DNA of 64,000 nucleotides from contig NZ_FOZZ01000001.1 in NCBI RefSeq assembly GCF_900116225.1, forward strand, positions 372,001 to 436,000, given 5' to 3'. This document shows, in pieces, positions 54,074 to 64,000 of the stretch (its first letter is position 1; every line of letters starts with the position of its first letter). Made by a program: the position numbers and the translations under genes. The notes beneath the pieces were generated by a model that worked only from the letters and a program-made list of their open reading frames with translations, had not been told where the DNA came from and searched no databases. Source of the stretch: Sphingobacterium wenxiniae (GTDB taxonomy: Bacteria; Bacteroidota; Bacteroidia; Sphingobacteriales; Sphingobacteriaceae).

Positions 54074-56233
54074 CTACAACTTATCCTTACTGAACATATT
54101 TCCGATTTCTTTACTGATTTTCTTGAATATCGGCGCCGCCTGTACATCTTCGTAGTCGTCAATATGTTGATATTCCCGTCGGCTTGGGAAAATTAATATC
54201 ACATTTTGGTTCTTGAAATAACGTCCCACTCGCTTTGCCAAGCCGTCCAGCGAATCCCGATAAGATACTTCCCCATAGCGCGAGGAGACAAACACCAAGA
54301 GGGAATCTGCATTACTAAAGGTCGCCAATCCATATATATTATCCCAATCCTCATAATTCTCGAAAGACGTCGGAACACTGGATTGTACCGACTCCAAGAA
54401 AGTTCCCAATGCTTCCTGTGTACGTTGATTAGACACAAAAACAAGCGGCAAAGTAAGTTCTTTGGCCAGTTTCAACATCTTTTCCATCCAAAAAACAAAT
54501 CCTAATTCTGATTCAGCCAATGGCGGAACAAATACCGTAATATTCCGATGTGACAATAAAGTTTTGTCCAAACGACACATAAACAAGTTTGCGTCCGTAC
54601 GGTTCAGAATACTTTCGGTTTTCTCGCCTACAATCTTTTCGATAAACGAAGTTGCACTCGGCCATCCTAAGATAATACAATTCGCAAAAATCTCTTTCGA
54701 TGTACGCCCGATACCACTCGCAATATTATGATCTATCGTGGTCATCAAATCAACTTCAGTTTCAGATCCTGAAGCATATTTGGCCATGTTATCCAAATTC
54801 TTACGGGCAGCAATAAGATTCTTTTCTGCCTGTTCATTATCCGGAACAACACTAAGAATATTCAAAGGACGATTAGATTTACCCGATTTGATGAGTGTCG
54901 CAAAATCCAAAATAGGTTCCATTTTCGACAAGTTAGCAATCGGTATCAGAATTTCTTCTTCAGTTTCAGGTACAGTTTCAGGGGTATCACTATCCACATG
55001 TCCTGCCATCACGATTTTCTTTGAAGCATTTTCAGTCACTAAAGAAGCAATAATACAGGTAATCAAAATAAGGACAATCGTCCCGTTTACCACATTTTCA
55101 TCAATGATTTCACGCTCATATCCCACCATAATAATAGCCAAAGTAGCAGCAGCATGGGCATTACTCAGACCAAAAATTAAATTTCGTTCATTCTTACTAT
55201 ACTTAAAAATCAGCTGAGTTGCGGTAGCAGCAAGAAATTTACCAAAAACAGCCACAACAGTCAGTGTTCCTGCTATAATGAGTGCCATCGGCCCTTTCGT
55301 CAGCACACTGATATCCACAATCATCCCTACTGAGATCAAGAAGAAAGGGATGAAAATAGCATTACCGATAAACTCGATCCTATTCATCAATGCAGACGAA
55401 TGTGGTATGAGCTTATTCAATGCCAATCCAGCAACGAATGCCCCTATAATAGGCTCCAATCCTGCAATTTCAGCCATGAAAGCAGCAAAGAAAACCACGG
55501 CAAGGACAAATATATAGTGTGCTGTTTTTTCTGCTTCAATCTTCTGGAAGAACCATTTGGCGATACGTGGGATGATGCCAAACATAATAAACAGAAATAT
55601 AGTAAAGGAAACACCTAACGTAACCCAAAATTCCTGATTAAGCTGCCCTTGCGAAGCTCCTGTGATAATCGCCAAGATAATCAGTACAGCTGTATCTGTC
55701 AAAATCGTACCCCCGATAGTGATAGCCACGGCTTCATGTTTTGAAATACCATAACTGTTGACTATCGGATAAGTCACTAAAGTATGTGTGGCAAACATAC
55801 TGGCTATTAAAATGCTGGGCAGTAATTCATAGCCCAGAAAGTAATGACAGACTGGAAAACCTATAGAAATAGGAATAATAAATGTCAAAAACCCAAAAAG
55901 AAAGCTCTTATTTTTCGTTTTCCTAAATTCATTCATATCCAGTTCGAGACCTGCTATGAACATGATATACAACAAGCCAATAGTCGAGAACAAATCAATA
56001 GCATCCACCCCACTCCCTTGCAAGGTCACCTTATCAATCTTGGTTATCCAATTCAAACCATGGGGTCCCAACAACACCCCGAAAAGAATCAACCCAATGA
56101 TCCCCGGAACCTTAATAGGTCGTAGAATAATCGGTGAAACTAAAATAATGGTTAAGATAATTGAAAAGACCAATACCGGATTGGTAATAGGTGTAGAAAA
56201 GGCGTCTGAAATATGATGCAAGAATTTATCCAT
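54074..56233 (-). CDS. CPA2-family cation/proton antiporter with universal-stress-like C domain
   Basis: 719 aa. Helical transport domain about 15-400 (LFGVLLGPHGLNW, MFIAGLELDMNEF, GGTILTDTAVL, GLEPIIGAFVAGLALN), typical Na+/H+ or K+/H+ exchangers. The cytoplasmic part (about 430-719) looks like a double USP-type domain. Likely in ion and pH balance. No regulator nearby. Confidence 0.85.
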   Translation of the reverse strand: MDKFLHHISDAFSTPITNPVLVFSIILTIILVSPIILRPIKVPGIIGLILFGVLLGPHGLNWITKIDKVTLQGSGVDAIDLFSTIGLLYIMFIAGLELDMNEFRKTKNKSFLFGFLTFIIPISIGFPVCHYFLGYELLPSILIASMFATHTLVTYPIVNSYGISKHEAVAITIGGTILTDTAVLIILAIITGASQGQLNQEFWVTLGVSFTIFLFIMFGIIPRIAKWFFQKIEAEKTAHYIFVLAVVFFAAFMAEIAGLEPIIGAFVAGLALNKLIPHSSALMNRIEFIGNAIFIPFFLISVGMIVDISVLTKGPMALIIAGTLTVVAVFGKFLAATATQLIFKYSKNERNLIFGLSNAHAAATLAIIMVGYEREIIDENVVNGTIVLILITCIIASLVTENASKKIVMAGHVDSDTPETVPETEEEILIPIANLSKMEPILDFATLIKSGKSNRPLNILSVVPDNEQAEKNLIAARKNLDNMAKYASGSETEVDLMTTIDHNIASGIGRTSKEIFANCIILGWPSATSFIEKIVGEKTESILNRTDANLFMCRLDKTLLSHRNITVFVPPLAESELGFVFWMEKMLKLAKELTLPLVFVSNQRTQEALGTFLESVQSSVPTSFENYEDWDNIYGLATFSNADSLLVFVSSRYGEVSYRDSLDGLAKRVGRYFKNQNVILIFPSRREYQHIDDYEDVQAAPIFKKISKEIGNMFSKDKL

Positions 56234-56333
56234 GTAAAAATATAGTGTCTTGTTAATAAATACGGCACAAACAAAGTGCAGTGAAAAATAAGGAAAATCA
56301 ATATTATTTCCTAATTCTCACCAAAAAAGAACA

Positions 56334-57548
56334 CTATTTGAACTGAATCACTTTAATTGGCGAAATGCGCGCAATTAGCATAGAAGGAATAAATAACGCC
56401 AACAGACCTATCGTAGCGACAGCTACATTTAGAAAAACAACTTCGTACCAAGTTATCAACATCGGTACGTATTCGATATAATAATTCGCTGGATCAAGCG
56501 TAAAAAAATGCGTATTGGTCTGAAATACATAAAGTGCTATTGCAACGATATTTCCAATCATTAACCCATACCCTATTATGTAAACCGAATTGTAAAGAAA
56601 GACCTTTCGAATTCCAGAACTGGCATAACCCAGCGCTTTGAGAATACCAATCATGGACGAACGTTCCAATATACTGATAAGCAATGAAGATATCATATTG
56701 ATGATAGCCACGACCACCATCAGCACGAAGATGATATTATCGTTCATATCCAGCATATTCAACCAGTTAAATATATCCGGTACCTGCTCTTTAATATTAG
56801 AAGCATTAAGCTCAATTGGCAAATGTTCATTAATTTCTTCCGTAGTTCGTTCCAACGAATCGAACGGCGCAATACGGATTTCATATCCACCAACCTCTGT
56901 CTCATCCAGATTATTCAGCCTACGAATCAAATCCAACGAGCCAATGACATACGTCTTATCCATCGTTTCGGAATGCGTTGTATAAATTCCCTTAACGGTA
57001 AATGGGCGCTTACGGATAGGTTCTTGTACAAAATACATCACAAACTTATCGCCCACAGACAAATGCAAACGATTCGCTAGATATTCCGAAATCAATATCT
57101 GCTGATCCACATTATTCGAAAAGTCCAATGTATCTCCTTGGACAATACTGCGACGAAAATAACGCTGGTCATACGTTTTATCAATACCTTTCAGTAGGAC
57201 GCCTTCTACTTCTCCATTTACGTTCATAATACCTGCCTTTGTGGCAAAAGGCACAATGGAGTGTACCGTCTCTATCGATTTTAATTCGGAAATATCGGTA
57301 CTTGAAAGATAGATAGGCGTATTTTGATAAGAAGTGTTCAAATCATTTTTCAAAACAAGGATATCCCCAAAGAAAGCGCGTTGCTTTTCGATAATCTCCG
57401 ACTTGAAACCCTTCAATATGGCAACGGACAAGATAATGGAACAAATCGCCAATGCCAATGCGCCTATGGTGACCCGCACAATCAATTTGGAGAAGGTGCG
57501 CTGTCCTGCAAAAGTTATCCGTCGAGCTAAAAAGTAAGGAAAATTCAA
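56334..57548 (-). CDS. FtsX/LolE-like ABC transporter permease
   Basis: 404 aa. N-terminal helix (about 22-45), large periplasmic domain (50-260), and three C-terminal helices with the FtsX motif SMIGILKALGYASSGIRKVFL. Resembles LolC/LolE lipoprotein-sorting permeases. No ATPase gene adjoins, so the partner is elsewhere. Role in lipoprotein export is inferred. Confidence 0.82.
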   Translation of the reverse strand: MNFPYFLARRITFAGQRTFSKLIVRVTIGALALAICSIILSVAILKGFKSEIIEKQRAFFGDILVLKNDLNTSYQNTPIYLSSTDISELKSIETVHSIVPFATKAGIMNVNGEVEGVLLKGIDKTYDQRYFRRSIVQGDTLDFSNNVDQQILISEYLANRLHLSVGDKFVMYFVQEPIRKRPFTVKGIYTTHSETMDKTYVIGSLDLIRRLNNLDETEVGGYEIRIAPFDSLERTTEEINEHLPIELNASNIKEQVPDIFNWLNMLDMNDNIIFVLMVVVAIINMISSLLISILERSSMIGILKALGYASSGIRKVFLYNSVYIIGYGLMIGNIVAIALYVFQTNTHFFTLDPANYYIEYVPMLITWYEVVFLNVAVATIGLLALFIPSMLIARISPIKVIQFK

Positions 57549-57663
57549 GCCTAAATAATTTGTAACTTCGCAAAGTTAATAAAAATTGTAAGGTAGCAAC
57601 GCAGTACACGGAAACTTGTGCTGCTTTTAGATTTTTTGGTTTTTACTTTTTAATTTCCCCATC

Positions 57664-58581
57664 ATGCGTATTATATTTATGGGCACTCCTGATTTTGCCG
57701 TAGCATCACTTGAAGCATTGTTACAAGCTGGTGAACAAGTTGTCGCCGTAATCACCACACCTGACAAACCTGCCGGACGTGGACAAAAACTGCAAGAGTC
57801 GGCTGTCAAGAAATTCGCCGTATCAAACAATATTCCTGTCCTACAGCCAATCAAATTAAAAGATCCTGATTTTTTGCAGGAATTAGCCTCTTTTCAGGCA
57901 GATTTACAAGTAGTCGTTGCCTTCCGTATGTTGCCAGAAGCGGTTTGGAACATGCCTCCTAAAGGCACGATCAATGTTCATGCCTCACTTCTGCCACAGT
58001 ATCGAGGTGCCGCACCTATTAATCATGCGATAATAAACGGGGAGAAAGAATCAGGCGTAACGACGTTCCTCTTACAACATGAAATCGATACCGGCAACAT
58101 CTTATTTTCGCAGAAGGTGCAGATAGAAGACACCGACACAGCTGGTATTCTGCATGATAAGCTGATGTCCGTAGGTGCTGAAGTACTTCTTAAAACTGTA
58201 GATGCAATAAAGAGTAACAACATCAACCCCACACCACAGGAAGAATTTGAAAATGACATATTAAAATCTGCACCTAAGATTTTTAAGCCATTTTGTGAAA
58301 TCAATTGGAATCAGCCAACCGATATTGTATACAACCATATTCGAGGACTAAGTCCGTATCCCGGTGCTTTCACATATTTGGATGGTAAAACGTTAAAGGT
58401 ATACGCTGCAGAGAAAGCCGGATCTATAGAAAAAGAAGCCGGACAATATGACACAGATGGCAAGAGTTTTCTGACTTTCGCTACACAGGATGGTAGCCTC
58501 CGCATCACGGCTTTGCAGATGGAAGGAAAAAAGAGAATGGATATCGTTGAGTTTCTACGTGGTTACCGATTTGAAAACTAA
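57664..58581 (+). CDS. fmt: Methionyl-tRNA formyltransferase
   Basis: 305 aa. Catalytic Asn104, His106 (INVHASLLPQYRG) and Asp142 (HEIDTGNIL) are intact; C-terminal OB-like domain about 205-300. Formylates initiator Met-tRNA. Its stop codon overlaps that of the convergent XRE gene by four bases. Confidence 0.97.
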   Translation: MRIIFMGTPDFAVASLEALLQAGEQVVAVITTPDKPAGRGQKLQESAVKKFAVSNNIPVLQPIKLKDPDFLQELASFQADLQVVVAFRMLPEAVWNMPPKGTINVHASLLPQYRGAAPINHAIINGEKESGVTTFLLQHEIDTGNILFSQKVQIEDTDTAGILHDKLMSVGAEVLLKTVDAIKSNNINPTPQEEFENDILKSAPKIFKPFCEINWNQPTDIVYNHIRGLSPYPGAFTYLDGKTLKVYAAEKAGSIEKEAGQYDTDGKSFLTFATQDGSLRITALQMEGKKRMDIVEFLRGYRFEN

Positions 58582-58787
58582 TCTTCCTTAACGTACTCAA
58601 TCAAGTCCCCTGGCTGGCAATCCAAAACTTCGCATAGCTTAGCCAGGGTGCTTAACCGTATAGCTCTACATTTTTGATTCTTGATAATCGAAAGATTAGA
58701 CAAGGTAATACCAACCTTTTGACTTAATTCATTCAAAGATATTTTCCTTTTTGACATCATGTCATTCAAATGAATTTTTATAGGCAT
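58578..58787 (-). CDS. Small Cro/C1-type HTH regulator
   Basis: 69 aa, consisting of one XRE helix-turn-helix domain (ISLNELSQKVGITLSNLSIIKN...LAKLCEVLDCQPGDLIEYV), YozG-like. No effector domain. Convergent with fmt, overlapping by 4 nt at the stops. Often downstream of a small membrane protein in other genomes, not seen here. Target unknown. Confidence 0.85.
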   Translation of the reverse strand: MPIKIHLNDMMSKRKISLNELSQKVGITLSNLSIIKNQKCRAIRLSTLAKLCEVLDCQPGDLIEYVKED

Positions 58788-59132
58788 AACGTTCTAAATT
58801 TTATTCAATACTCATCAACTGTTTTACTTTTTGTGAACAACCTAAACTGTATTTTGTTTTGAAATTGGTTAAAAAACTATCAAAAAACTGTATTAAAAGC
58901 CTTTCCGTAAAGGATGAATATGGATGACATACACCATCCATTCGTTTATATATTATCAATTCTCACATCATCTTTTAACAAATTGGAACAATTTTTGCTA
59001 CAACATTTACATCAGACCTCCAATCTTAACTACCTCAAAATGAGTAATTAATTTACAATTACATGAAGGTATATTAGCGAAAAATTACTATTTTTGCAAA
59101 CATTTCAAAGAGAAAGGTATTTAATACATTAA
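58788..59132. promoter_or_regulatory. rpoD upstream region with -7 element
   Basis: 345 bp, AT-rich, no gene. TATTTTTG at 59089-59096 is a perfect TAnnTTTG box 36 nt before the rpoD ATG. No clear -33 element. Confidence 0.6.
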
Positions 59133-59993
59133 ATGAGACAGCTCAAAATTACACAATCCATTACCAATCGTGAGTCCCAGTCCTTGGACAAATACTTGCA
59201 CGAGATTGGTAAAGTAGACTTGATTACAGCCGAAGAAGAAGTAATCTTGGCGCAACGCATTCGCGAAGGTGACCAGGTAGCTTTAGAGAAATTGACAAAA
59301 ACCAACTTACGTTTCGTCGTTTCTGTTGCTAAGCAGTATCAGAATCAAGGCCTTACCTTAGGCGACTTGATTAACGAAGGGAATTTAGGCCTTATTAAAG
59401 CAGCAAAACGTTTTGATGAAACTAAAGGTTTTAAGTTTATTTCTTACGCTGTATGGTGGATACGCCAATCCATTTTGCAAGCTATTGCGGAGCAGTCACG
59501 TATCGTGCGCTTACCATTGAACCAAGTTGGTTCATTGAGCAAAATCAGCAAGGCTTTTTCAAAATTGGAACAAGAATACGAACGTGAGCCTTCTCCTGAA
59601 GAATTGGCAGACATCTTGGAAACGACCGTTGACAAGGTTTCTGACACATTGAGTAATTCGGGTAGACATGTATCTATGGATGCACCTTTCGTACAAGGTG
59701 AGGAAAACACTCTCTTGGACGTATTGGAAAACAGCGATCCCGACACGGATAGCATCTTGATTGATGAATCCTTGTCTGAAGAAATCAAACGCTCATTGGC
59801 TACCTTGACAGAGAGAGAACGTGAAATCATCGTCTTGTTCTTTGGATTAGGTTCAAACCACCAATTGTCATTGGAAGAGATTGGCGAGAAATTTAATTTA
59901 ACACGGGAACGTGTTCGTCAGATCAAGGACAAAGCATTGCAACGCTTGCGCCATACATCGCGTAGCAAAATCCTAAAATCATATTTAGGATAA
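59133..59993 (+). CDS. rpoD: Primary sigma factor (sigma-70 family)
   Basis: 286 aa, the short form typical of Bacteroidota housekeeping sigma. Region 1.2/2 ([53 protein letters not shown]) and region 4.2 ([30 protein letters not shown]) are complete; the acidic region 1.1 is absent. It recognises TTTG/TAnnTTTG promoters, in agreement with boxes seen in this window. Confidence 0.97.
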   Translation: MRQLKITQSITNRESQSLDKYLHEIGKVDLITAEEEVILAQRIREGDQVALEKLTKTNLRFVVSVAKQYQNQGLTLGDLINEGNLGLIKAAKRFDETKGFKFISYAVWWIRQSILQAIAEQSRIVRLPLNQVGSLSKISKAFSKLEQEYEREPSPEELADILETTVDKVSDTLSNSGRHVSMDAPFVQGEENTLLDVLENSDPDTDSILIDESLSEEIKRSLATLTEREREIIVLFFGLGSNHQLSLEEIGEKFNLTRERVRQIKDKALQRLRHTSRSKILKSYLG

Positions 59994-60016
59994 TTTTCAT
60001 GATATTTTTTTTTGAG

Positions 60017-60048
60017 ATGCGCAACTGAATAGGTTGCGCATTTTTTTT
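60017..60048 (+). terminator. rpoD terminator
   Basis: 9-bp GC-rich stem ATGCGCAAC/GTTGCGCAT (60017-60025 with 60033-60041), then eight T. Confidence 0.93.
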
Positions 60049-60058
60049 ATTTGGTTAA

Positions 60059-60793
60059 TTAATTCCTATTTTCGTTCCAATAGTAGCTATCAGGGTAAAT
60101 CCGCTGTCCGAATATTGCTGTGCCTACGCGTATTATTGTTGCTCCCTCTTCAATAGCTATTTCCATATCACCACTCATACCCATAGATAGTTCCCGCATG
60201 CCCACAGTAGGAATATTCAGGGCAACAACCTGTTGTTGAATATCTTTCAATAAACGGAAGCATTTGCGGACTCTTTCAGGTTCAGCACTAAATAGGCCTA
60301 TCGTCATTAAACCTTTAATTTTTATCCGGTCAAATTGGGCTACTTGTCTGACCAATTCAATGGCTTTATCAGGATGTACCCCGAATTTACTGTCTTCAAA
60401 CGAAGTATTTACCTGTATAAACACTTCAATAGTTTTGTCTTCAAACGTTAATCTTTGCTGCAATTTTTCTGCCAAATCAAAGCGGTCAACCGACTGAATG
60501 CAGGAAACATCGTATTTCAGAATATCTTTTATTTTGTTGGTTTGCAGATGCCCAATAAAATGGTTGGTATGTGGAATTTCTTTTAAATCCTCGTACTTTT
60601 CTTTCAGTTCCTGTATCTTGTTTTCGGCAATGAGCGTATATCCTGCCTCTAATGCTATTTTGATACGTTCAGCAGATACAGTTTTAGTTGCCAATAGTAA
60701 TTTTACCTCATTGGGGTTTCTATTACATTTTATACAAGCTTTTTCTATTCTTTCCTGAATATGATGCAGGTTATTTAAGAGTTCTTCTTTCAT
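60059..60793 (-). CDS. YggS-family PLP homeostasis protein
   Basis: 244 aa from MKEELLNNLHHIQ; a start at 60820 adds nine residues unlike the family. PLP Lys in LLATKTVS (about residue 37), plus HFIGHLQTNK and ELSMGMSGDMEIAIEEGATIIRVGTAIFG, the full signature. Binds pyridoxal phosphate and affects amino-acid balance; no catalytic activity known. Monocistronic. Confidence 0.95.
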   Translation of the reverse strand: MKEELLNNLHHIQERIEKACIKCNRNPNEVKLLLATKTVSAERIKIALEAGYTLIAENKIQELKEKYEDLKEIPHTNHFIGHLQTNKIKDILKYDVSCIQSVDRFDLAEKLQQRLTFEDKTIEVFIQVNTSFEDSKFGVHPDKAIELVRQVAQFDRIKIKGLMTIGLFSAEPERVRKCFRLLKDIQQQVVALNIPTVGMRELSMGMSGDMEIAIEEGATIIRVGTAIFGQRIYPDSYYWNENRN

Positions 60794-60863
60794 TATCTTA
60801 CAAAACATGAATAATGGCAAACTTAAACCTTTCCTGTTACAAAAGAGAAGAACTGTTGCTCTT

Positions 60864-60897
60864 AAAAAAACAGCCCACGATTTAAATCGTGGGCTGT
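60864..60897 (-). terminator. Terminator of the M16 peptidase gene
   Basis: 28-bp perfect palindrome (60870-60897) with T7 run on the minus strand; begins 7 bp beyond the peptidase stop codon at 60904. Confidence 0.9.
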
Positions 60898-60903
60898 AAA
60901 AAA

Positions 60904-63756
60904 CTATTTCTCATCCGGTAATAAGATAAACTTAAATAGCTTATCTTCCTTCAGATATTTGTTAGCGACTTCTTTAACAGATTCTACCGTCAATTTGTCC
61001 AAATCCTGCAAATAACGCGTAATATACGTTGGGTCTTCATCACGCTGATAAGCGCCAGAAATCTGGCTCATCCAGAAACGATTCTCTTTCAACGAAAGCT
61101 CCATTTGTCTTTTTTGCTCGATTTTAAACTTATCCAAATCCGTAGCCACAGGACCGTTTTGTTTCACTTTATTGATTTCATCCAGCGCCGAGTTAATCAA
61201 CGGTTGGTATTTATCGACACTTGTCCCAAACGACACCGTAAAACTATAGCGTCCCTTAGGTGCTTTGGATGTAGATGCTCGTGCTCCTGTACCATACACC
61301 CCACTTTCATCCTCACGTAGACGTTCTATCAATTTAATGGATAGCACACTTTCTAAAGCATCCATATTAAGGTTTTCGACTTCATTATAGTTGTAATCAC
61401 CGTAATAGGTCAATACAGCTGTAGCTTTCTGCTCCTGCCCTTTGTGTACGATGCGTTCAAAACCTTTTTCCGGTTCGTAGATACCTAAATCTATCGCTTT
61501 CTCATTACGTTTCAAGCTTGGCAAAGATGCTACATATTGCTCCAGGTAAGGTTTGATTTCATCCTCTGTAAACGAGCCTACAATGGTGAATACAAAATCA
61601 GAAGCATCCGCAAAACGCTCTTTGTAGATTTCCAAGGCACGTTGTTGGTTAATCTGCTTCACGCCATCTTCTGAAATTGGCACACGACGAATGTTACCGT
61701 CATAAAGGCTCTCCATTACCGTTTTGGAGAATACAAAACTTGGATTACTTTCACGATTGGCAATCATGGACAGATTTTTCGTGATAGTACTTTGGAATAC
61801 ATCGTCCTCAATACGTGGCTCGGTAAAGTAACCGTAAATCATTTCAAAAGCTGTTTGCAAGCCTTCCTTGTCCGAATAACCGGACAGACCTTCACTTCTT
61901 TCCGAAAGATAAGGACTGATGTTTACATTCTTACCAGTCATGTATTTTTGAAGCTCAATAGTGTTCAGCTGTCCCACACCACTACTGTTTACCAAACTCC
62001 CTGCGTGCGAAGCCGAATAATAATCCACATCGCTATATAAAGAAGTTCCGCCAGGACTGTAAGCGTTAATTAAGATTTCATCATTTTTAAAGGTAGTCGG
62101 CTTTAATACGACTTTTACCCCATTACTCAAAACGAGTTCTTTTGCATCAATAGCATCAATAGCTTTGTTTTCAACGACCGCACCTTTCACAGGTTCGTTG
62201 GAAAGCAACGGTAAATCCGAAACCTTATCCTCATAAGCCGTTATCTGTTCAGACTCTACCTCGTTCAGCCAAGCCAAAGCTTTCGCTTCATAAGGAAGAG
62301 ATTCCTTCTCTTTTTCCGGTGCCATAATAATGATATCCCGGTTGCTGTCCAGATAGTATTGCTTTCCAATGTCTTCTACTTCTTCCAGTGTCAATGTTGG
62401 TAAAAGCTGTTTATTCAACCGGTAATTATCCTCGTTGCTCAATGCCGGGCTATCTTCCAGGTAGTAATTCAAATAACGGTTTACATAGCTGTCCGACTTT
62501 TTCTTATCCCGCTCCGTATAAGCTGTTTCATTATTTTTATGAATAGCCGACACCGCACGCTCAAATTCTGAGGAGGTGAAACCATGCTTCTGCACACGCT
62601 CCAACTCACGCACCAAAGCTTTGAATCCGTTTTCAAACTCATTAGGCTTCGCTACGAAAAGCGCATTGAAGGCATCCAAACCCGCTAGAAAACCGCCTAC
62701 ACTCGCCATTGCCTGTATATAAGGTGGATTAGCAGATTGTCCCAATTCACTCAAACGCGCATTCAGCATGTTGTTATAGACCGATTTTGACAATTGTTTT
62801 CGGAAATCCCGAACGGTTGTTACCTTTTCTTCAGGATGCTTGATGGTTATCTGACCGATTGTATAACTTGTTTCTGGATCAGTAACAGCAATAAATTGAT
62901 TTTTATTCAGCAAAGGTACTTTATGCTCCACACGCTGAGGCGGATTTGCAGGCATTTTCATGTCCGAGAACAATCGCTTCACTTCATTTTCCATTTGCTC
63001 TACATCCACATCTCCTACTATAATTAAGGCTTGCAGATCCGGACGGTACCAGTCCTGATGAAACTTACGCAATTCGTCATAAGGAAAGTTGGTAATAACA
63101 TCCTCCGTACCAATCGGTAAGCGGTTAGAATAGAGCGAATTGTTCAGCATAACAGGTAGGTATTGATCACGCATACGCTGTGCCGCCCCTCTACCACCCC
63201 GCATCTCTTCCAACACAACACCTCGTTCTTTATCAATTTCCTCATCCGTCAATAGAGCATCTTGTGCCCAATCACGCATGACCTGTAGCCCATTTTTCAA
63301 TAGATCTGGATCGTCCGAAGGAATTGGCAATTGATACACCGTTTGGTCAAAGCTAGTATACGCATTCAAATCACTACCGAAACGCACACCCGCTTTCTGC
63401 AAGTAATCCACTAACGCATTCTTCGGAAAATGTTTCAAACCATTGAAATTCATATGTTCCATAAAATGTGCCAAGCCTAATTGAGATTCTGTCTCGAGAA
63501 TAGACCCCACTTTAGTTGCCAAATACATGGTCACCCTATCCTTCGGTTCCACATTCTTACGGATAAAATATTGGAATCCATTGGCAAGTTTCCCCGTTTT
63601 TACTTCGTTGTCAAAAGGCAAAGGTGCATCCCAGGAAATGGTATCCTGAACAAGAACTTGTCTTGCTTCATAAGTCATAGACGTTGGCGCAGCTTCTACG
63701 CTTTGCAACAACGTTGGCAATAAAAAAGCTAACGCAATAGGTTTAATAATCTTCAT
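60904..63756 (-). CDS. Exported M16-family zinc peptidase (double-unit)
   Basis: 950 aa. Signal peptide about 1-22 (SVEAAP). The inverted zinc motif HFMEH is at 97-101 with third ligand Glu177 region (DKERGVVLEE). Two M16 halves; the second (about 530-950) lacks the motif, as usual for pitrilysin-like proteins. Degrades peptides in the periplasm. Substrate unknown. Confidence 0.92.
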   Translation of the reverse strand: MKIIKPIALAFLLPTLLQSVEAAPTSMTYEARQVLVQDTISWDAPLPFDNEVKTGKLANGFQYFIRKNVEPKDRVTMYLATKVGSILETESQLGLAHFMEHMNFNGLKHFPKNALVDYLQKAGVRFGSDLNAYTSFDQTVYQLPIPSDDPDLLKNGLQVMRDWAQDALLTDEEIDKERGVVLEEMRGGRGAAQRMRDQYLPVMLNNSLYSNRLPIGTEDVITNFPYDELRKFHQDWYRPDLQALIIVGDVDVEQMENEVKRLFSDMKMPANPPQRVEHKVPLLNKNQFIAVTDPETSYTIGQITIKHPEEKVTTVRDFRKQLSKSVYNNMLNARLSELGQSANPPYIQAMASVGGFLAGLDAFNALFVAKPNEFENGFKALVRELERVQKHGFTSSEFERAVSAIHKNNETAYTERDKKKSDSYVNRYLNYYLEDSPALSNEDNYRLNKQLLPTLTLEEVEDIGKQYYLDSNRDIIIMAPEKEKESLPYEAKALAWLNEVESEQITAYEDKVSDLPLLSNEPVKGAVVENKAIDAIDAKELVLSNGVKVVLKPTTFKNDEILINAYSPGGTSLYSDVDYYSASHAGSLVNSSGVGQLNTIELQKYMTGKNVNISPYLSERSEGLSGYSDKEGLQTAFEMIYGYFTEPRIEDDVFQSTITKNLSMIANRESNPSFVFSKTVMESLYDGNIRRVPISEDGVKQINQQRALEIYKERFADASDFVFTIVGSFTEDEIKPYLEQYVASLPSLKRNEKAIDLGIYEPEKGFERIVHKGQEQKATAVLTYYGDYNYNEVENLNMDALESVLSIKLIERLREDESGVYGTGARASTSKAPKGRYSFTVSFGTSVDKYQPLINSALDEINKVKQNGPVATDLDKFKIEQKRQMELSLKENRFWMSQISGAYQRDEDPTYITRYLQDLDKLTVESVKEVANKYLKEDKLFKFILLPDEK

Positions 63757-64000
63757 TTAAATATAGTTTACTTTCAAAAAATATATCGTATTGGATAAAT
63801 CTACGAATTTTCCATAAACTTTATCACTCCCTTAGGAATAATTTTGTTTTGAGGGGAAATAGAGGGTTAATTTTGACAATTGTCATTTCTTCCCATTCCA
63901 CAACCTTTCCGTCCCTCGCCGGGACAGAGGGGCGTTATCAAAAAGTTTTTTCTTATAGTCCTCACCCTTAATCCCTCTCCAAAGGAGAGGGAAACCAATT
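63757..64000. repeat. Intergenic end of window with a C-rich palindromic repeat
   Basis: No gene. At 63960-63996 lies CCTCACCCTTAATCCCTCTC and the hairpin CCCTCTCC-AAA-GGAGAGGG (63973-63991), a relative of copies at 24341-24440. A small GTCCC/GGGAC hairpin is near 63911. Confidence 0.6.

Overview
The window looks like a chromosomal segment from a Bacteroidota bacterium of the Sphingobacteriaceae type (Sphingobacterium- or Pedobacter-like). The evidence is three SusC/SusD outer-membrane pairs, promoters with the Bacteroidota -7 motif TAnnTTTG, AT-rich leaders without Shine-Dalgarno sequences, a short (286 aa) primary sigma factor, and exported proteins with Bacteroidota-style signal peptides. 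No phage, plasmid, transposase or CRISPR locus was found.

Layout. 1-3200: end of a BadF-family sugar kinase, gapA, mnmA (convergent), and two identical tRNA-Phe genes. 3200-5300: an outer-membrane protein divergent from a two-gene PEGA/secreted-protein operon. 5300-8340: a methionine operon (SAM-I riboswitch, possible leader peptide with a following hairpin, metY, homoserine dehydrogenase) ending in a palindromic repeat that also supplies the ispE stop codon. 9257-20027: a polysaccharide utilisation locus with a SusR-like one-protein sensor/regulator, SusC, SusD and two lipoproteins of the GH144 endo-beta-1,2-glucanase family. 20028-21705: an accessory patch with fifteen exactly 21-bp-spaced degenerate tandem repeats, a 56-bp perfect palindrome, two more hairpins, then a small helical plus FN3 protein. 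21709-30854: a fucose operon on the minus strand (permease, mutarotase, dehydratase, GH29 fucosidase, two SDRs, FAH-family hydrolase, lactonase) with a divergent AraC regulator. No fucI/fucK/fucA homologues are present, so the route appears non-phosphorylative, ending in pyruvate and lactate.

31250-34013: an MFS exporter, a structured intergenic element, and a fluoride riboswitch controlling a CLC-F fluoride antiporter. 34059-39020: a SusCD pair with no enzymes beside it. 39424-44842: a small lipoprotein, parC, then aspG-msrA-lipoprotein. 45010-52173: a murein-peptide pair (YkfC-like endopeptidase and dipeptide epimerase), then a separately terminated SusCD pair. 52305-63756: an SGLT-type symporter, a CPA2 antiporter, an FtsX/LolE-like permease, fmt, a small XRE regulator, rpoD, a YggS protein and an M16 peptidase.

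The least explained element is the 21-bp repeat array at 20211-20525 with its palindrome and the adjacent FN3 gene. Its period equals two turns of B-DNA, so every A-tract/CTA core falls on the same helical face. Second is the 28-codon open frame between the SAM riboswitch and metY, whose stop codon abuts a large hairpin, as in attenuation. Intergenic regions carry several palindromic or simple repeats likely to be multicopy in the genome.
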